Assembly (NCBI RefSeq): GCF_023700745.1 | Contig: NZ_JAMPYG010000010.1 | Location: 1 to 64,000 of the forward strand | Direction: 5' to 3' | DNA length: 64,000 bases | From: Rhodoferax sp. | Lineage (GTDB): Bacteria; Pseudomonadota; Gammaproteobacteria; Burkholderiales; Burkholderiaceae_C | Shown here: positions 26,802 to 37,266 of the stretch, one piece after another | Layout of the letters: the number at the start of each line of letters is the position of its first letter | Numbering within the stretch: the first letter of the stretch is position 1 | Position numbers and translations under genes: made by a program | The notes under the pieces: model-generated | Databases searched by the model: none | Seen by the model: only the letters and a program-made list of their open reading frames with translations | Told to the model about the DNA's origin: nothing

Positions 26802-28658
26802 TTAAATTGTCGCGATATTTTTACCAGCCAGCGCTTTCTGGATGCCGCGGTTCATGCGCAGCGCGGCAAAGGCTTCGGTGCCCTTGGCCAGCGCCAGCGT
26901 GATGGCCTCAATGGCCTTGGCGTCTTCGAGCGTGCGCGCGGCCTGCACGGACTGCATCAGTCGGTCGATGTCGGCGCGCTGGGCGTCGTCGAGCAAATCG
27001 CCGTCAGCCTGGAGCGCGCTCACGGTGGCGAGGATCATGCGGTCGGCGTCCACGCGCGCCTCGGTCACGGCGCGGGCCTGCATGTCGGCCTCGGCGGTGG
27101 TGAAGCTTTCCTGCAACATGCGTGCAATCTGGTCATCGGCCAGACCGTAGGACGGTTTCACGGCAATTTGTGCCTCGACACCGCTGCCCTGCTCGCGCGC
27201 CGACACACTCAACAGGCCATCAGCATCGACGGTAAAGGTGACACGAATGCGTGCCGCACCGGCCGCCATCGGTGGAATGCCGCGCAACTCAAAGCGCGCC
27301 AGGCTACGGCAGTCCGCCACCAGATCGCGCTCGCCCTGCACCACATGCAGCGCCAGCGCAGTCTGGCCGTCAATGTAGGTGGTGAAGTCCTGCGCCTTGG
27401 CGGTGGGAATGGTCTCATTGCGCAGCACGATGCGCTCCACCAGACCACCCATGGTCTCGACACCGAGCGACAGCGGAATCACGTCGAGCAACAGCAGATC
27501 GCCACCCGGGTTGTTGCCGGCCAGCTGGTTGGCCTGAATGGCTGCACCCAGCGCCACCACTTCGTCCGGGTTGAGGTTGGTGAGCGGTGCCTGGCCAAAG
27601 AATGCACTGACGGCCTGCTGAATCTGCGGCATGCGTGTGGAACCACCCACCATCACCACGCCCTTGACCTCGTCGGCAGCCAGTTTGGCGTCACGCAGTG
27701 CCTTGCGCACCGCCTGCAACGTGCGCGCCGTGAGCGCCTGGCTGGCAGCGTCGAAGTCTGCGCGCTTGACCTCCAGGTTGAGTTCTACGCTGGTCAATTG
27801 AGCACGGAAAGTTGCGACTGCCGCGTCCGTCAATGCTTCCTTGCAGGCGCGCGCGGCGGCCTTCAGGGCGGCCTTGTCGGTGGCATTGGCTGCAGTTGCG
27901 CCAGTTTGTGCCAGCACCCAGTCGGCCAACGCATGATCGTAGTCGTCACCCCCCAGCGCCGAATCGCCGCCAGTGGCCACCACCTCAAACACACCCTGGG
28001 TGAGTCTGAGTATGGAAATGTCAAAGGTGCCGCCACCCAGGTCGTAGACCGCGTAAACCCCTTCGCTGGCGTTGTCCAGACCATAGGCAATGGCGGCGGC
28101 AGTGGGTTCGTTGATGAGACGCAGCACGTTCAGGCCGGCCATTTGCGCCGCGTCCTTGGTGGCTTGGCGCTGGGCGTCGTCAAAGTAGGCTGGCACCGTG
28201 ATCACCGCGCCATACAGGTCGGCGTTGAAGGTGTCTTCGGCGCGGTAACGCAGCGTAGCCAGGATGTCGGCACTCACTTCCACCGGTGACTTTTCACCCT
28301 GCACGGTTTGCAGGCCCAGCATGCCGGGATGGTCGACAAAATGGTAGGGCAGCTTGGCGGCCAGCGCCACGTCCTTCAGGCTGCGGCCCATGAAACGCTT
28401 GACCGAGGCGATGGTGTTTTCGGGGTCGCCAACACCGCCGGTCACGGCATCATCACCAATTTGACGGCCGCCGCCGGCCAGGTAGCGCACCACCGACGGC
28501 AAAATCACCCGCCCCTGGGCATCGGGCAGGCATTCGGCCACGCCATGGCGCACGCTGGCCACCAGCGAATGGGTGGTGCCCAGGTCGATGCCGATGGCAA
28601 TGCGTCGCTCATGCGGGTTGGGCGTTTGCCCGGGTTCGGAGATTTGAAGTAAAGCCAT
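26802..28658 (-). CDS. hscA: Fe-S assembly Hsp70 chaperone HscA
   Basis: HscA uses ATP to help release clusters from IscU. I chose the ATG at 28658, because [10 protein letters not shown] matches the start of E. coli HscA; an in-frame ATG lies six codons upstream. The ATPase domain has [34 protein letters not shown] and [17 protein letters not shown]. The substrate-binding domain spans from about residue 385 ([18 protein letters not shown]). At 618 residues it is the usual length. Confidence 0.97.
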   Translation of the reverse strand: MALLQISEPGQTPNPHERRIAIGIDLGTTHSLVASVRHGVAECLPDAQGRVILPSVVRYLAGGGRQIGDDAVTGGVGDPENTIASVKRFMGRSLKDVALAAKLPYHFVDHPGMLGLQTVQGEKSPVEVSADILATLRYRAEDTFNADLYGAVITVPAYFDDAQRQATKDAAQMAGLNVLRLINEPTAAAIAYGLDNASEGVYAVYDLGGGTFDISILRLTQGVFEVVATGGDSALGGDDYDHALADWVLAQTGATAANATDKAALKAAARACKEALTDAAVATFRAQLTSVELNLEVKRADFDAASQALTARTLQAVRKALRDAKLAADEVKGVVMVGGSTRMPQIQQAVSAFFGQAPLTNLNPDEVVALGAAIQANQLAGNNPGGDLLLLDVIPLSLGVETMGGLVERIVLRNETIPTAKAQDFTTYIDGQTALALHVVQGERDLVADCRSLARFELRGIPPMAAGAARIRVTFTVDADGLLSVSAREQGSGVEAQIAVKPSYGLADDQIARMLQESFTTAEADMQARAVTEARVDADRMILATVSALQADGDLLDDAQRADIDRLMQSVQAARTLEDAKAIEAITLALAKGTEAFAALRMNRGIQKALAGKNIATI

Positions 28659-28719
28659 GATGGGTAAGGCAGACAAGACTTGCGGATCAGGTCCGCAATG
28701 ACCGCTGGATTTTGAATGG

Positions 28720-29238
28720 TTAGGTTTCTATGCTGTCAAGCCGGTCATTGACATCTGCAGCAAAGCGTTCAATGAACATCAGCGCCCTGACCTGCGCCAC
28801 GGCGGCTGCGTAGTCATGCAACTGGTCCAGCAGCTGCTCTATTCTAAGAAGTACGTCGCGTTCGGCCAGGCGGCACTGCTGGTTGATCTGCTCCAGATCC
28901 TGGGGATCTCGCGCCTCGTCAAGTTCTTCGCGCCACTGCATTTGCTGCATCAGGAACGATGCGGGCATGGCGGTGTTGTTCTCGGCATTGACTGGTGCGC
29001 CGTGCAATTCACACAGATAGGCAGCACGTTTCAACGGGCTTTTAAGACGCTGGTAAGCCTCGTTGATGCGCACCGACCACTGCATGGCCACGCGCTGTGC
29101 AGCGCTGCCCTGGGCGCTGAACTTGTCGGGGTGCGCCTGACGCTGCAGGTCTTTCCAGCGGGCATCGAGCGCGGTACGGTCCTGGGCAAAACGCCGCTCC
29201 AGACCGAACAGCTCAAAATCGTCAGATTGAAGATTCAC
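28720..29238 (-). CDS. hscB: Fe-S assembly J-type co-chaperone HscB
   Basis: HscB delivers IscU to HscA and stimulates its ATPase. This 172-residue protein has the J domain (residues 5-75) with the HPD motif in [12 protein letters not shown] and a C-terminal three-helix IscU-binding domain. The start codon is GTG at 29238, overlapping the iscA stop as GTGA, so translation is coupled. Confidence 0.96.
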   Translation of the reverse strand: MNLQSDDFELFGLERRFAQDRTALDARWKDLQRQAHPDKFSAQGSAAQRVAMQWSVRINEAYQRLKSPLKRAAYLCELHGAPVNAENNTAMPASFLMQQMQWREELDEARDPQDLEQINQQCRLAERDVLLRIEQLLDQLHDYAAAVAQVRALMFIERFAADVNDRLDSIET

Positions 29239-29558
29239 ACCCGGAAAGACTCACCGCAGCCGCAGCGGTCACGCTCTTTTGGATTGTTGAACTTGAAACC
29301 TTCATTGAGGCCTTCGCGGACAAAGTCGAGCTCGGTACCATCTAGGTAGGCGAAGCTCTTGGGATCAACCAGCACTTTCACGCCGAAACCTTCAAACACC
29401 ATGTCTTCGGGGCCGATCTCGTCGACATACTCCAGCTTGTAGGCCATGCCGGAACATCCGGTCGTTTTGACACCCAGGCGCACACCCACGCCCTGACCCC
29501 GTTTGGTCAGGTAGCGGGTCACGTGCCGGGCAGCGGCTTCTGTCAACGTCACAGCCAT
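29235..29558 (-). CDS. iscA: Fe-S cluster carrier IscA
   Basis: This 107-residue A-type carrier has the three conserved cysteines in [14 protein letters not shown] and RCGCGESF. It accepts clusters or iron and passes them to target enzymes. It lies between iscU (20 bp upstream) and hscB (4-bp overlap). Confidence 0.97.
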   Translation of the reverse strand: MAVTLTEAAARHVTRYLTKRGQGVGVRLGVKTTGCSGMAYKLEYVDEIGPEDMVFEGFGVKVLVDPKSFAYLDGTELDFVREGLNEGFKFNNPKERDRCGCGESFRV

Positions 29559-29578
29559 GATTGGTGAATAGGTTTTGA

Positions 29579-29977
29579 TTATGCGGTTTGCGCTTCAGTG
29601 TGCTTTTGGCGGTAATCGTTGACAGCCGCCTTGATGGCATCTTCGGCCAAAATAGAACAGTGGATTTTGACAGGTGGCAAGGCCAGTTCTTCGGCAATCT
29701 CACTGTTTTTTAGCGCAGCAGCTTGATCCAGCGTCTTGCCCTTGACCCATTCCGTCACCAATGACGACGAGGCAATGGCCGAACCGCAGCCATAGGTCTT
29801 GAAGCGTGCGTCTTCGATCACGCCAGTTTCGGGGTTGACCTTGATCTGCAATTTCATGACGTCGCCGCAAGCCGGTGCCCCGACCATGCCAGTGCCGACG
29901 GAGTCGTCGCCCTTGTCAAAAGAGCCCACGTTGCGCGGGTGTTCGTAGTGATCCACTACTTTTTCTGAATATGCCAT
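29579..29977 (-). CDS. iscU: Fe-S cluster scaffold IscU
   Basis: IscU is the scaffold on which clusters are built. This 132-residue protein starts [18 protein letters not shown] and has the three ligand cysteines in [24 protein letters not shown] and [11 protein letters not shown]. The HscA-recognition LPPVK motif precedes the last Cys. The ATG at 29977 has an AGGAG-type site; the upstream extension of the frame overlaps iscS and is not real. Confidence 0.98.
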   Translation of the reverse strand: MAYSEKVVDHYEHPRNVGSFDKGDDSVGTGMVGAPACGDVMKLQIKVNPETGVIEDARFKTYGCGSAIASSSLVTEWVKGKTLDQAAALKNSEIAEELALPPVKIHCSILAEDAIKAAVNDYRQKHTEAQTA

Positions 29978-30002
29978 TTTGTTTCTCCTGGATGGGTTGG
30001 GT

Positions 30003-31223
30003 TCAGTGGGCAGCCCACTGAATCGTGGATATATCGATGCCGTCCTTGTACATATCCCACAGCGGGCTGAGCTCGCGCAGGCGCGCCACGTTTTCCCGGA
30101 TGGTCGCCACGGCGTAATCAATTTCCTCTTCGGTGGTCCAGCGGCCAATGGTCATGCGCAGGCTGCTGTGCGCCAGTTCGTCGCTACGGCCCAGGGCACG
30201 CAGCACATAGCTGGGCTCCAGCGATGCCGAGGTGCAGGCCGAACCGCTTGAGACAGCCAGGCCCTTGATGCCCATGATCAGCGACTCACCCTCGACGTAG
30301 TTGAAGCTGATGTTCAGATTGTGCGGCACACGCTGCGTCAGATGGCCGTTGATAAAGACCTGCTCAATACTTTCCAGGCCGGCAATCATGCGGTCGTGCA
30401 AGGCCTGGATCTTGACCAGTTCAGCGGCCATTTCTAACTTGGCAATGCGATAGGCCTCGCCCATGCCCACGATCTGGTGCGTGGGCAGCGTGCCGGAACG
30501 CATGCCGCGCTCATGGCCACCACCGTGCATTTGCGCCTCGATGCGGATGCGTGGCTTGCGGCGCACAAACAGGGCGCCAATGCCCTTGGGGCCGTAAGTT
30601 TTGTGGGCCGTCAGGCTCATCAGGTCAATGGGCATCTGGCTGATGTTGAAGGCCACACGGCCGGTGGCCTGGGCGGCGTCCACATGGAACACCACGCCTT
30701 TCTCACGGCAAATGGCGCCGATGGCAGCCACGTCCTGGATGACGCCGATTTCATTGTTGACGTACATCACACTGGCCAGGATGGTGTCGGGGCGAATGGC
30801 GGCCTTGAAGGCGTCCAGATTCACCAGACCATCACTCTGCACGTCGAGGTAGGTCACCTCGAAGCCCTGGCGCTCCAGTTCACGGCAGGTGTCAAGCACT
30901 GCCTTGTGCTCGGTCTTGACCGTGATGATGTGTTTGCCCTTGGACTGGTAAAAGTGCGCTGCACCCTTGAGCGCCAGGTTATTGGACTCGGTGGCACCCG
31001 ATGTCCAGACGATCTCACGCGGGTCGGCGCCAATCAGAGCCGCCACCTGTTCGCGGGCGTTTTCAACGGCGGCTTCGGCCTCCCAGCCCCAGGCGTGGCT
31101 ACGCGACGCCGGGTTACCAAAATGGCTTCTAAGCCAGGGAATCATGGCATCCACCACCCGCTGGTCGCAGGGGTTGGTGGCGCTGTAGTCCATGTAAATC
31201 GGGAAATGTGGGGTGCTGTCCAT
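30003..31223 (-). CDS. iscS: Cysteine desulfurase IscS
   Basis: This PLP enzyme converts cysteine to alanine and transfers the sulfur to IscU and other acceptors. The PLP-lysine region is [17 protein letters not shown] and the catalytic-Cys loop is [17 protein letters not shown]. The C-terminus ISTIQWAAH is the usual IscU contact. The ATG at 31223 ([18 protein letters not shown]) gives 406 residues. Confidence 0.98.
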   Translation of the reverse strand: MDSTPHFPIYMDYSATNPCDQRVVDAMIPWLRSHFGNPASRSHAWGWEAEAAVENAREQVAALIGADPREIVWTSGATESNNLALKGAAHFYQSKGKHIITVKTEHKAVLDTCRELERQGFEVTYLDVQSDGLVNLDAFKAAIRPDTILASVMYVNNEIGVIQDVAAIGAICREKGVVFHVDAAQATGRVAFNISQMPIDLMSLTAHKTYGPKGIGALFVRRKPRIRIEAQMHGGGHERGMRSGTLPTHQIVGMGEAYRIAKLEMAAELVKIQALHDRMIAGLESIEQVFINGHLTQRVPHNLNISFNYVEGESLIMGIKGLAVSSGSACTSASLEPSYVLRALGRSDELAHSSLRMTIGRWTTEEEIDYAVATIRENVARLRELSPLWDMYKDGIDISTIQWAAH

Positions 31224-31248
31224 AGGGCTTGCTCTTGAGGGGAAAGTA

Positions 31249-31785
31249 TTACATCTTGGCGAACGAGGAGCCCAGCGCAAACACCGAATTGGGGGCGTTG
31301 ATGCGGATGGGTTTCATGACCGGCATGCTGGAGATGGCGCGCTTGAGGTTGGGTTTTTCTTCCATCTGAAAACCCTTGGCGAGTTGCTCGTCAACCAGCT
31401 TTTGCAGGCTGACCGAGTCCAGAAATTCAACCATTTTGACGTTCAGCGAGGCCCACAGCTCATGGGTCATGCAGCGCGCGCCCTCGCCCAGGCAATTTTC
31501 CTTGCCGCCGCACTGGGTGGCGTCCATGGGCTCGTCCACCGAGGTAATGATTTCGGCCACGGTGATGTCGGCCGGCGAGCGCGCCAGCGTGTAGCCGCCG
31601 CCAGGCCCGCGTGTGGATTCCACCAGCGCGTTGCGGCGCAGCTTGCCAAACAGCTGCTCCAGGTAAGACAGGGAAATTTGTTGACGCTGGCTGATGGCGG
31701 CCAAGGTGACGGGACCTGCCGACTGGCGCAAGCCCAGATCAATCATGGCGGTGACCGCAAAACGGCCTTTGGTAGTTAAACGCAT
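31249..31785 (-). CDS. iscR: Fe-S cluster-sensing regulator IscR
   Basis: This 178-residue Rrf2-family protein represses its own operon when it carries a [2Fe-2S] cluster. It has the N-terminal winged helix ([17 protein letters not shown]) and the ligand cysteines in [18 protein letters not shown]. It is the first gene of the isc operon, and a type 1 IscR site lies in its promoter. Confidence 0.97.
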   Translation of the reverse strand: MRLTTKGRFAVTAMIDLGLRQSAGPVTLAAISQRQQISLSYLEQLFGKLRRNALVESTRGPGGGYTLARSPADITVAEIITSVDEPMDATQCGGKENCLGEGARCMTHELWASLNVKMVEFLDSVSLQKLVDEQLAKGFQMEEKPNLKRAISSMPVMKPIRINAPNSVFALGSSFAKM

Positions 31786-31846
31786 GGCAACACTCCTGAT
31801 GTTTTGTTATCAATTAAATCGATATTTAAGAGGGATAACGTGGGCC

Positions 31847-31883
31847 ATTATAATCAAAAACCGAGTGTTTTAGTCGGGTAAAT
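31847..31883 (-). promoter_or_regulatory. iscR promoter with type 1 IscR site
   Basis: On the minus strand a TATAAT -10 box occupies 31847-31852. Immediately upstream (about 31858-31883) lies TACCCGACTAAAACACTCGG, which fits the type 1 [2Fe-2S]-IscR consensus and covers the -35 region. Autorepression is established for this arrangement in other proteobacteria. Confidence 0.8.
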
Positions 31884-31907
31884 AGACTGCTCAGTAACTT
31901 TATAAGG

Positions 31908-34028
31908 TTATTTGGCCGCTACCAAGGCCAGCAGGTTGTCGCTGCCCGCTGCACCAAAGGCCTGTTCCTTCAAAATCGCCAGTTGATCGCGCACCCGCGC
32001 AGCCTTCTCGAACTCCAGGTTGCGGGCGTGTTCCATCATCAGTTTTTCCAGACGCTTGATTTCGCGCGAGATGTCTTTCTCGCTCATATCTTCCACCTGG
32101 GCGCGCTGCATGGCATCGCGCTCCAGCTTCTCGGCCTCCCGGCCCGCTTTTTCACTGTAGACGCCGTCGATCAGGTCACGCACTTCCTTGACGATGCTGC
32201 GCGGCGTGATGCCGTGCGCCAGGTTGTGCGCCACCTGCTTGGCCCGGCGGCGCTCGGTCTCATCAATGGCTTTGCGCATCGACTCGGTGACCTTGTCCGC
32301 GTACAAAATGGCCCGCCCTTCCAGGTTGCGGGCCGCGCGGCCAATGGTCTGGATCAGCGAGCGTTCGGAACGCAGAAAACCTTCCTTGTCGGCGTCCAGA
32401 ATCGCCACCAGCGACACTTCGGGAATGTCCAGCCCTTCGCGCAGCAGGTTGATGCCCACCAGCACATCAAACGTACCCAAGCGCAGGTCCCGCAAGATCT
32501 CGACCCGCTCCACGGTGTCGATGTCACTGTGCAGGTAGCGCACCTTGACGCCGTTGTCGCTCAAATAATCGGTCAGCTGCTCGGCCATGCGCTTGGTGAG
32601 TGTGGTGATCAGCACCCGCTCGTGCTTGTCGACACGGATGCGGATTTCCTGCAGCACGTCGTCGACTTGGGCTGAGGCCGGGCGCACTTCCACCTCGGGA
32701 TCGACGAGGCCGGTGGGTCGCACCAACTGCTCCACCACCTGGCCGGCATGGTCTTTCTCCCACTGGGCCGGCGTGGCCGAGACAAAAATGGCCTGGCGCA
32801 TCTTGGTCTCGAACTCTTCAAATTTGAGCGGCCGGTTGTCCAGCGCGCTGGGCAGCCGGAAGCCGTACTCGACCAGCGTGGTCTTGCGTGAGCGGTCGCC
32901 GTTGTACATGCCGCCAAACTGGCCGATCAGCACATGCGACTCGTCCAGAAACATCACCGCGTCCTTGGGCAGGTAGTCGGTCAGCGTGGCCGGCGGTTCG
33001 CCGGGCGCGGCGCCACTCAGGTGGCGGCTGTAGTTTTCGATGCCCTTGCAGTGGCCAACTTCACTGAGCATTTCCAGGTCGAAACGGGTGCGCTGCTCGA
33101 TGCGCTGCGCTTCGACCAACTTGCCCTGGCTGACAAATTCCTTGATGCGCTCGGCCAGTTCGATCTTGATCGCCTCCACCGCGCTCAAAACCTGCTCGCG
33201 CGGCGTCACGTAATGGCTGCTGGGGTAGACCGTGAAGCGCGGAATCTTCTGCCGGATGCGCCCGGTCAGCGGGTCGAACAGCTGCAGGCTCTCGATCTCG
33301 TCGTCAAACAGCTCGACGCGGATCGCCATTTCGGAGTGCTCAGCCGGAAAAATGTCGATGGTGTCGCCGCGCACGCGAAAGGCGCCGCGAGAAAAATCGA
33401 TGTCGTTGCGCTGGTACTGCATGCGCACCAATTGCGCAATCATGTCGCGCTGGCCCATCTTGTCGCCGGCACGCAGCGTCATCACCATCTGGTGGTAGGC
33501 CTCGGGCTGGCCAATGCCGTAGATCGCCGACACCGTGGCCACAATCACCACGTCGCGCCGCTCCAGCAGGCTCTTGGTGCAGGACAGGCGCATTTGCTCG
33601 ATGTGCTCATTGATGGCCGAGTCTTTCTCAATGAACAGGTCGCGCTGCGGCACATAGGCCTCGGGCTGGTAGTAGTCGTAGTAACTGACGAAATACTCGA
33701 CCGCGTTTTTCGGGAAAAACTCGCGGAACTCGCTGTACAACTGGGCAGCCAGCGTCTTGTTGGGCGCAAACACAATGGCCGGACGCCCAAGGCGGGCAAT
33801 AACGTTGGCCATGGTGAAGGTCTTGCCCGAACCCGTCACGCCCAGCAGCGTCTGGAACACCTCGCCGTCGTTGACCCCTTCCACCAATTGGTTGATGGCC
33901 TCGGGCTGGTCGCCGGCAGGCGGATAGGGCTGGTAGAGCTCAAAGGGCGAGTCGGGGTAGCGCACAAAAGTGCCGGTACGCTTGGGCTCGGAAACATCGT
34001 TCACGGCCAGGGACAGGGTTTCAGACAT
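31908..34028 (-). CDS. uvrB: Excinuclease ABC subunit B
   Basis: UvrB is the damage-verification helicase of nucleotide excision repair. This 706-residue protein has Walker [15 protein letters not shown], the damage-gripping hairpin [12 protein letters not shown], the DESH box, helicase motif [10 protein letters not shown], and a C-terminal UVR motif ([20 protein letters not shown]) that contacts UvrC. It lies upstream of iscR on the same strand, with no evident terminator between them. Confidence 0.98.
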   Translation of the reverse strand: MSETLSLAVNDVSEPKRTGTFVRYPDSPFELYQPYPPAGDQPEAINQLVEGVNDGEVFQTLLGVTGSGKTFTMANVIARLGRPAIVFAPNKTLAAQLYSEFREFFPKNAVEYFVSYYDYYQPEAYVPQRDLFIEKDSAINEHIEQMRLSCTKSLLERRDVVIVATVSAIYGIGQPEAYHQMVMTLRAGDKMGQRDMIAQLVRMQYQRNDIDFSRGAFRVRGDTIDIFPAEHSEMAIRVELFDDEIESLQLFDPLTGRIRQKIPRFTVYPSSHYVTPREQVLSAVEAIKIELAERIKEFVSQGKLVEAQRIEQRTRFDLEMLSEVGHCKGIENYSRHLSGAAPGEPPATLTDYLPKDAVMFLDESHVLIGQFGGMYNGDRSRKTTLVEYGFRLPSALDNRPLKFEEFETKMRQAIFVSATPAQWEKDHAGQVVEQLVRPTGLVDPEVEVRPASAQVDDVLQEIRIRVDKHERVLITTLTKRMAEQLTDYLSDNGVKVRYLHSDIDTVERVEILRDLRLGTFDVLVGINLLREGLDIPEVSLVAILDADKEGFLRSERSLIQTIGRAARNLEGRAILYADKVTESMRKAIDETERRRAKQVAHNLAHGITPRSIVKEVRDLIDGVYSEKAGREAEKLERDAMQRAQVEDMSEKDISREIKRLEKLMMEHARNLEFEKAARVRDQLAILKEQAFGAAGSDNLLALVAAK

Positions 34029-34099
34029 GCAGGATCAGCTCAAAATTCAAATCAGGGGGGATGTTATCGAATGCACAAAAAAACGGCGCCAGGCCGGAC

Positions 34100-35077
34100 T
34101 CAAGCCCCGACACCGGCTAATGCCTGGGTTTTCAACCAGCGCTCCACGTCAGCCGGGTCGTGGAAGGTCCGCACCTCGGCAAACGCAGTTTGCGCCTGCG
34201 GGTAGACCCGCCGCAACAAATTGAGCCACTGCTTGAGGCGACCGGTTTGCTGCCCGCGCTCCAGGTGGGCGCAGACCAGACGCCAGAATTCAGCGATCAG
34301 ATCCAGCAGCTGCGGCCAGCTCAGGCTGGCCGAGGCGGGATTTGCCCCCAAAGCGGCCCGGATGCCGCATGCCAGCGCCGGGTTGGCCACCATGCCGCGC
34401 CCCAGCATCAGACTCTGGCAGCCCGACACCTGCTGGCAGCGCAGGGCGTCAGCCACCGTCCAGATCTCGCCATTGGCCACCAGCGGCAGGCGCACCACCT
34501 GACGGATGTCGGCAATACGCTCCCAGTAGGCTGGCGGCCGGTAGCCATCGGCCTTGGTGCGGGCGTGCACCACCAACTCAGAAGCACCAGCGGCCTCGAT
34601 CGCCAGGGCGCAGGCTTCGGCGCGACGGTCGTCATGCAGGCCGAGCCGCATCTTGGCCGACACCGGCAGATGCGCCGGCACGGCCCGGCGCACGCCAGAC
34701 ACAATCTGGAACAACAGTTCTGGCTCTTCGAGCAGGGCCGAACCGCCACGGTGCCGGTTCACCACCGGCGACGGGCAGCCAAAGTTCAGGTCAATGCCTT
34801 CCGCCCCCATGGCCGCCAGACGCGCCGCGTTGTCGGCCAGGCAGACCACGTCGGAGCCCAGCAATTGCGGCCGCACCGGTATGCCCGATGCGGTCCTGCA
34901 GCCCTGCAGCAGTTCCGGCACATAACGCAAAAAAACTCGCTCGGGGTAGAGCGTGCCGGTGATACGGATGAACTCCGACACGCACCGATCGACCCCGCCC
35001 ACGCGCGTCAGAATGTCACGCAGGACAAAGTCAAGCAAGCCCTCCATGGGGGCAAGAAGCAGGCTGGGCGTGGTCAT
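34100..35077 (-). CDS. dusC: tRNA-dihydrouridine(16) synthase
   Basis: This FMN enzyme reduces uridine 16 in the tRNA D loop. The conserved start LLLAPMEGLLDFVLRD, the CVSEF segment, NFGCPSPVVNRHRGG (with the catalytic Cys) and VVHARTKADGY are those of the DusC subgroup. The ATG at 35077 gives 325 residues. The frame reaches 35191 but the extra N-terminal part is not conserved. The DusC subgroup rests on the CVSEF and NRHRGG variants. Confidence 0.93.
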   Translation of the reverse strand: MTTPSLLLAPMEGLLDFVLRDILTRVGGVDRCVSEFIRITGTLYPERVFLRYVPELLQGCRTASGIPVRPQLLGSDVVCLADNAARLAAMGAEGIDLNFGCPSPVVNRHRGGSALLEEPELLFQIVSGVRRAVPAHLPVSAKMRLGLHDDRRAEACALAIEAAGASELVVHARTKADGYRPPAYWERIADIRQVVRLPLVANGEIWTVADALRCQQVSGCQSLMLGRGMVANPALACGIRAALGANPASASLSWPQLLDLIAEFWRLVCAHLERGQQTGRLKQWLNLLRRVYPQAQTAFAEVRTFHDPADVERWLKTQALAGVGA

Positions 35078-35196
35078 TTGGTGTGGATGAAATTGGAAAG
35101 TCCAGGTTGGATTGTCGGGCCCTGTGGCGCGGTTTTGACAGAAACAGCCGCGATCCGTACAGTCACCAGTTTTCAACCCCTTGCTAGACACTGCAC

Positions 35197-35667
35197 ATGA
35201 CCATCACCGTCAACATCGACCTGGCTTACGAATTTGCGGTCAGGGCCGACTTCACGACCGTCTTTGGCACCCTGTCCGACGTGCCGAAGTCCGCCAGTTT
35301 TTTCCCGAAAGTGGATCAGCTGGTGGACCTGGGTGATGGCGTTTACCGCTGGGAAATGGAAAAAATTGGTATCGCCCAGATCAGCCTGCAAACCATTTAT
35401 GCGTCGAAATACACGTCCAACAAGACCAAGGGCAGCGTCCTCTGGACCCCGGTGCCGGGTGAAGGCAACGCGCTGGTGTCAGGCTCCTGGAAAATCACCG
35501 ACAAGAAAAAATCCACCCATCTGGTGCTCCAGCTTCAGGGCGAACTCAGCTTGCCACTGCCGGGCCTGATGAAAAAAATGATCACCCCGGTGGTTGAGCA
35601 CGAGTTCGAGAAACTGGTGGAGCAATACATTGACCAGCTCAGCCGGCATTTTGGCGGCGAAGTGTGA
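35197..35667 (+). CDS. SRPBCC-fold protein of unknown function
   Basis: This 156-residue protein has a START/SRPBCC-like pattern: an N-terminal strand with DFTTVFGTLSDVPKSASFFP, beta strands up to residue 115 (KSTHLVLQLQGELSLPL), then a long C-terminal helix (EHEFEKLVEQYIDQLSRHF). Such folds bind hydrophobic ligands. It has no signal peptide. Its neighbours give no clear pathway, and I cannot name a ligand. Confidence 0.7.
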   Translation: MTITVNIDLAYEFAVRADFTTVFGTLSDVPKSASFFPKVDQLVDLGDGVYRWEMEKIGIAQISLQTIYASKYTSNKTKGSVLWTPVPGEGNALVSGSWKITDKKKSTHLVLQLQGELSLPLPGLMKKMITPVVEHEFEKLVEQYIDQLSRHFGGEV

Positions 35668-35673
35668 GCGCGA

Positions 35674-36204
35674 TCAGTTCAGGTCCCGCTTGAAGCGGAT
35701 TTCCTCAACCCGGGTATTACCCATGGGCACGGTCTTGATGCTGGTCATTTCGCGCTTGAAACCGGCCATATCAAAAAAGCGCAGGGCGCGCTCAAAACCC
35801 AGCGGCACCCAGGCGCTGACCTTGGTGCAGCCTTCATAGATCAGACCCTCACGCGCGGCGTCCCACAGCGCCAGCCCGACGCCCTGGCCCCATTGCTCGG
35901 GTTCAACATACAGGGACCATATCTCGCCCATGGTGTTGGGCGTTTTGGGGTCGCGTGAACGGTCAAAGCCAACAAAACCCACGACCTTGCTGCCTTGCAC
36001 GGCCACCAGCACCTGGGGTTCGCTGTATTCAATGGCCTCGCGCCAGTAAACCAGACTGTGCTCGGGGGTGCCGCCCATTGGCACGGCCTCACCGGGAAAA
36101 ACAGCCTTGAAAGCGGCCTGACTGGAGCGGGTGCGAATTTCGGCAATGGACTTGGCGTCGCGCATCAGGGCGGGACGCACTTCGGTAGGCGTGATCAAAG
36201 ACAT
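35674..36204 (-). CDS. GNAT-family N-acetyltransferase
   Basis: This 176-residue protein has the acetyl-CoA-binding pattern (GEIWSLYVEPEQWGQGVGLA, where Q-x-x-G-x-G/A forms the pyrophosphate loop) and a C-terminal GFERALRFFDMAGFKRE. The substrate is unknown. It is convergent with the SRPBCC gene, with a 6-bp gap. Confidence 0.85.
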   Translation of the reverse strand: MSLITPTEVRPALMRDAKSIAEIRTRSSQAAFKAVFPGEAVPMGGTPEHSLVYWREAIEYSEPQVLVAVQGSKVVGFVGFDRSRDPKTPNTMGEIWSLYVEPEQWGQGVGLALWDAAREGLIYEGCTKVSAWVPLGFERALRFFDMAGFKREMTSIKTVPMGNTRVEEIRFKRDLN

Positions 36205-36290
36205 AACAAGCGCCGGGGACCAGCCCGGCCATCAATCAAAATAAGCAGCAGATTGTCGCCGCAAGGCGGCAAGGCCATGATTCCCAGCCA

Positions 36291-37139
36291 TCAGTAGGTG
36301 TAAACGCCCTGCCCGGTTTTGCGCCCCAGGCGGCCCGCGGCCACCATTTCTTTCAACAGGGGGCAGGCGCGGTACTTGCTGTCTCCAAACTCGCTCAGGT
36401 ACACCTCCATCACCGCCAGACAGACATCCAGACCGACCATGTCGGCGAGCGCCAGCGGACCGATCGGCTGATTGCAACCCAGCTTCATGCCGGCATCAAT
36501 GTCCTCTGGCGTGGCCAGCCCTTCGGCCAGCACAAAGAAGGCTTCGTTGATCATCGGCACCAGGATGCGGTTGACCACAAAACCGGGGGCATTTTTGACC
36601 GTGATCGGGGTTTTTCCCAAGGCGGTGGCCATGGCGTGCACCGCCGCGTGGGTGGCATCGCTGGTTTGCAGGCCGCGGATGATCTCGACCAAGGCCATCA
36701 TGGGTACCGGGTTGAAGAAATGCATGCCGATGAATTTGTCGGCACGGGTGGTCACGGCAGCCAGCTTGGTGATCGAAATCGACGAGGTGTTGGAGGCCAC
36801 CAGCACCTCCGGGGCCAGCAAGGCATCAAGCTGCTTGAGAATTTTCACCTTCAGATCGTAATTTTCCGTGGCGGCTTCAATCACCAGTTGCGCCCCCTTG
36901 AGGTCGTCGTAGCTGGTGCTGCCCTGGATGCGGGCCATGGCTGCTGCCTTGTCATCGGCGGTGATTTTTTCTTTCTTGATCAAACGGTCCAGGCTACCTG
37001 ACACCGTGGCGATGCCCTTGGCCACTGCCGCTTCTGAAATATCGACCATCACCACCTTGATGCCCGACACGGCGCAAGCCTGTGCAATGCCGTTGCCCAT
37101 GGTGCCCGCGCCAATGATGCCAACTGTTGTGATTCCCAT
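36291..37139 (-). CDS. 3-hydroxybutyryl-CoA dehydrogenase
   Basis: This 282-residue enzyme oxidises or reduces 3-hydroxyacyl-CoA with NAD(P). The Rossmann motif is GIIGAGTMGNGIAQACAV. Catalytic-site segments are SNTSSISITKLA, GMHFFNPVPMMALVEII (catalytic His) and NAPGFVVNRILVPMINEA. It is the stand-alone Hbd/PaaH-like form. The nearest genes suggest aromatic or amino acid catabolism, so a PaaH-type role is possible. Confidence 0.92.
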   Translation of the reverse strand: MGITTVGIIGAGTMGNGIAQACAVSGIKVVMVDISEAAVAKGIATVSGSLDRLIKKEKITADDKAAAMARIQGSTSYDDLKGAQLVIEAATENYDLKVKILKQLDALLAPEVLVASNTSSISITKLAAVTTRADKFIGMHFFNPVPMMALVEIIRGLQTSDATHAAVHAMATALGKTPITVKNAPGFVVNRILVPMINEAFFVLAEGLATPEDIDAGMKLGCNQPIGPLALADMVGLDVCLAVMEVYLSEFGDSKYRACPLLKEMVAAGRLGRKTGQGVYTY

Positions 37140-37266
37140 CTTGAAGACTCCTTTGAATTGATCTCATGATGTTAACTGCCAAAGCTTGCCGCATCGCTGA
37201 CATTCCCGGCAATGACAAGTCCTGCCGCGATAATCCGCCCACCTCAAAACCCAGGAGACATTCCAC

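Noticed and set aside
32934..34205. 423-codon plus-strand frame opposite uvrB
   Set aside because: Its composition is that of an antisense translation of uvrB, whose motifs are unmistakable on the minus strand.
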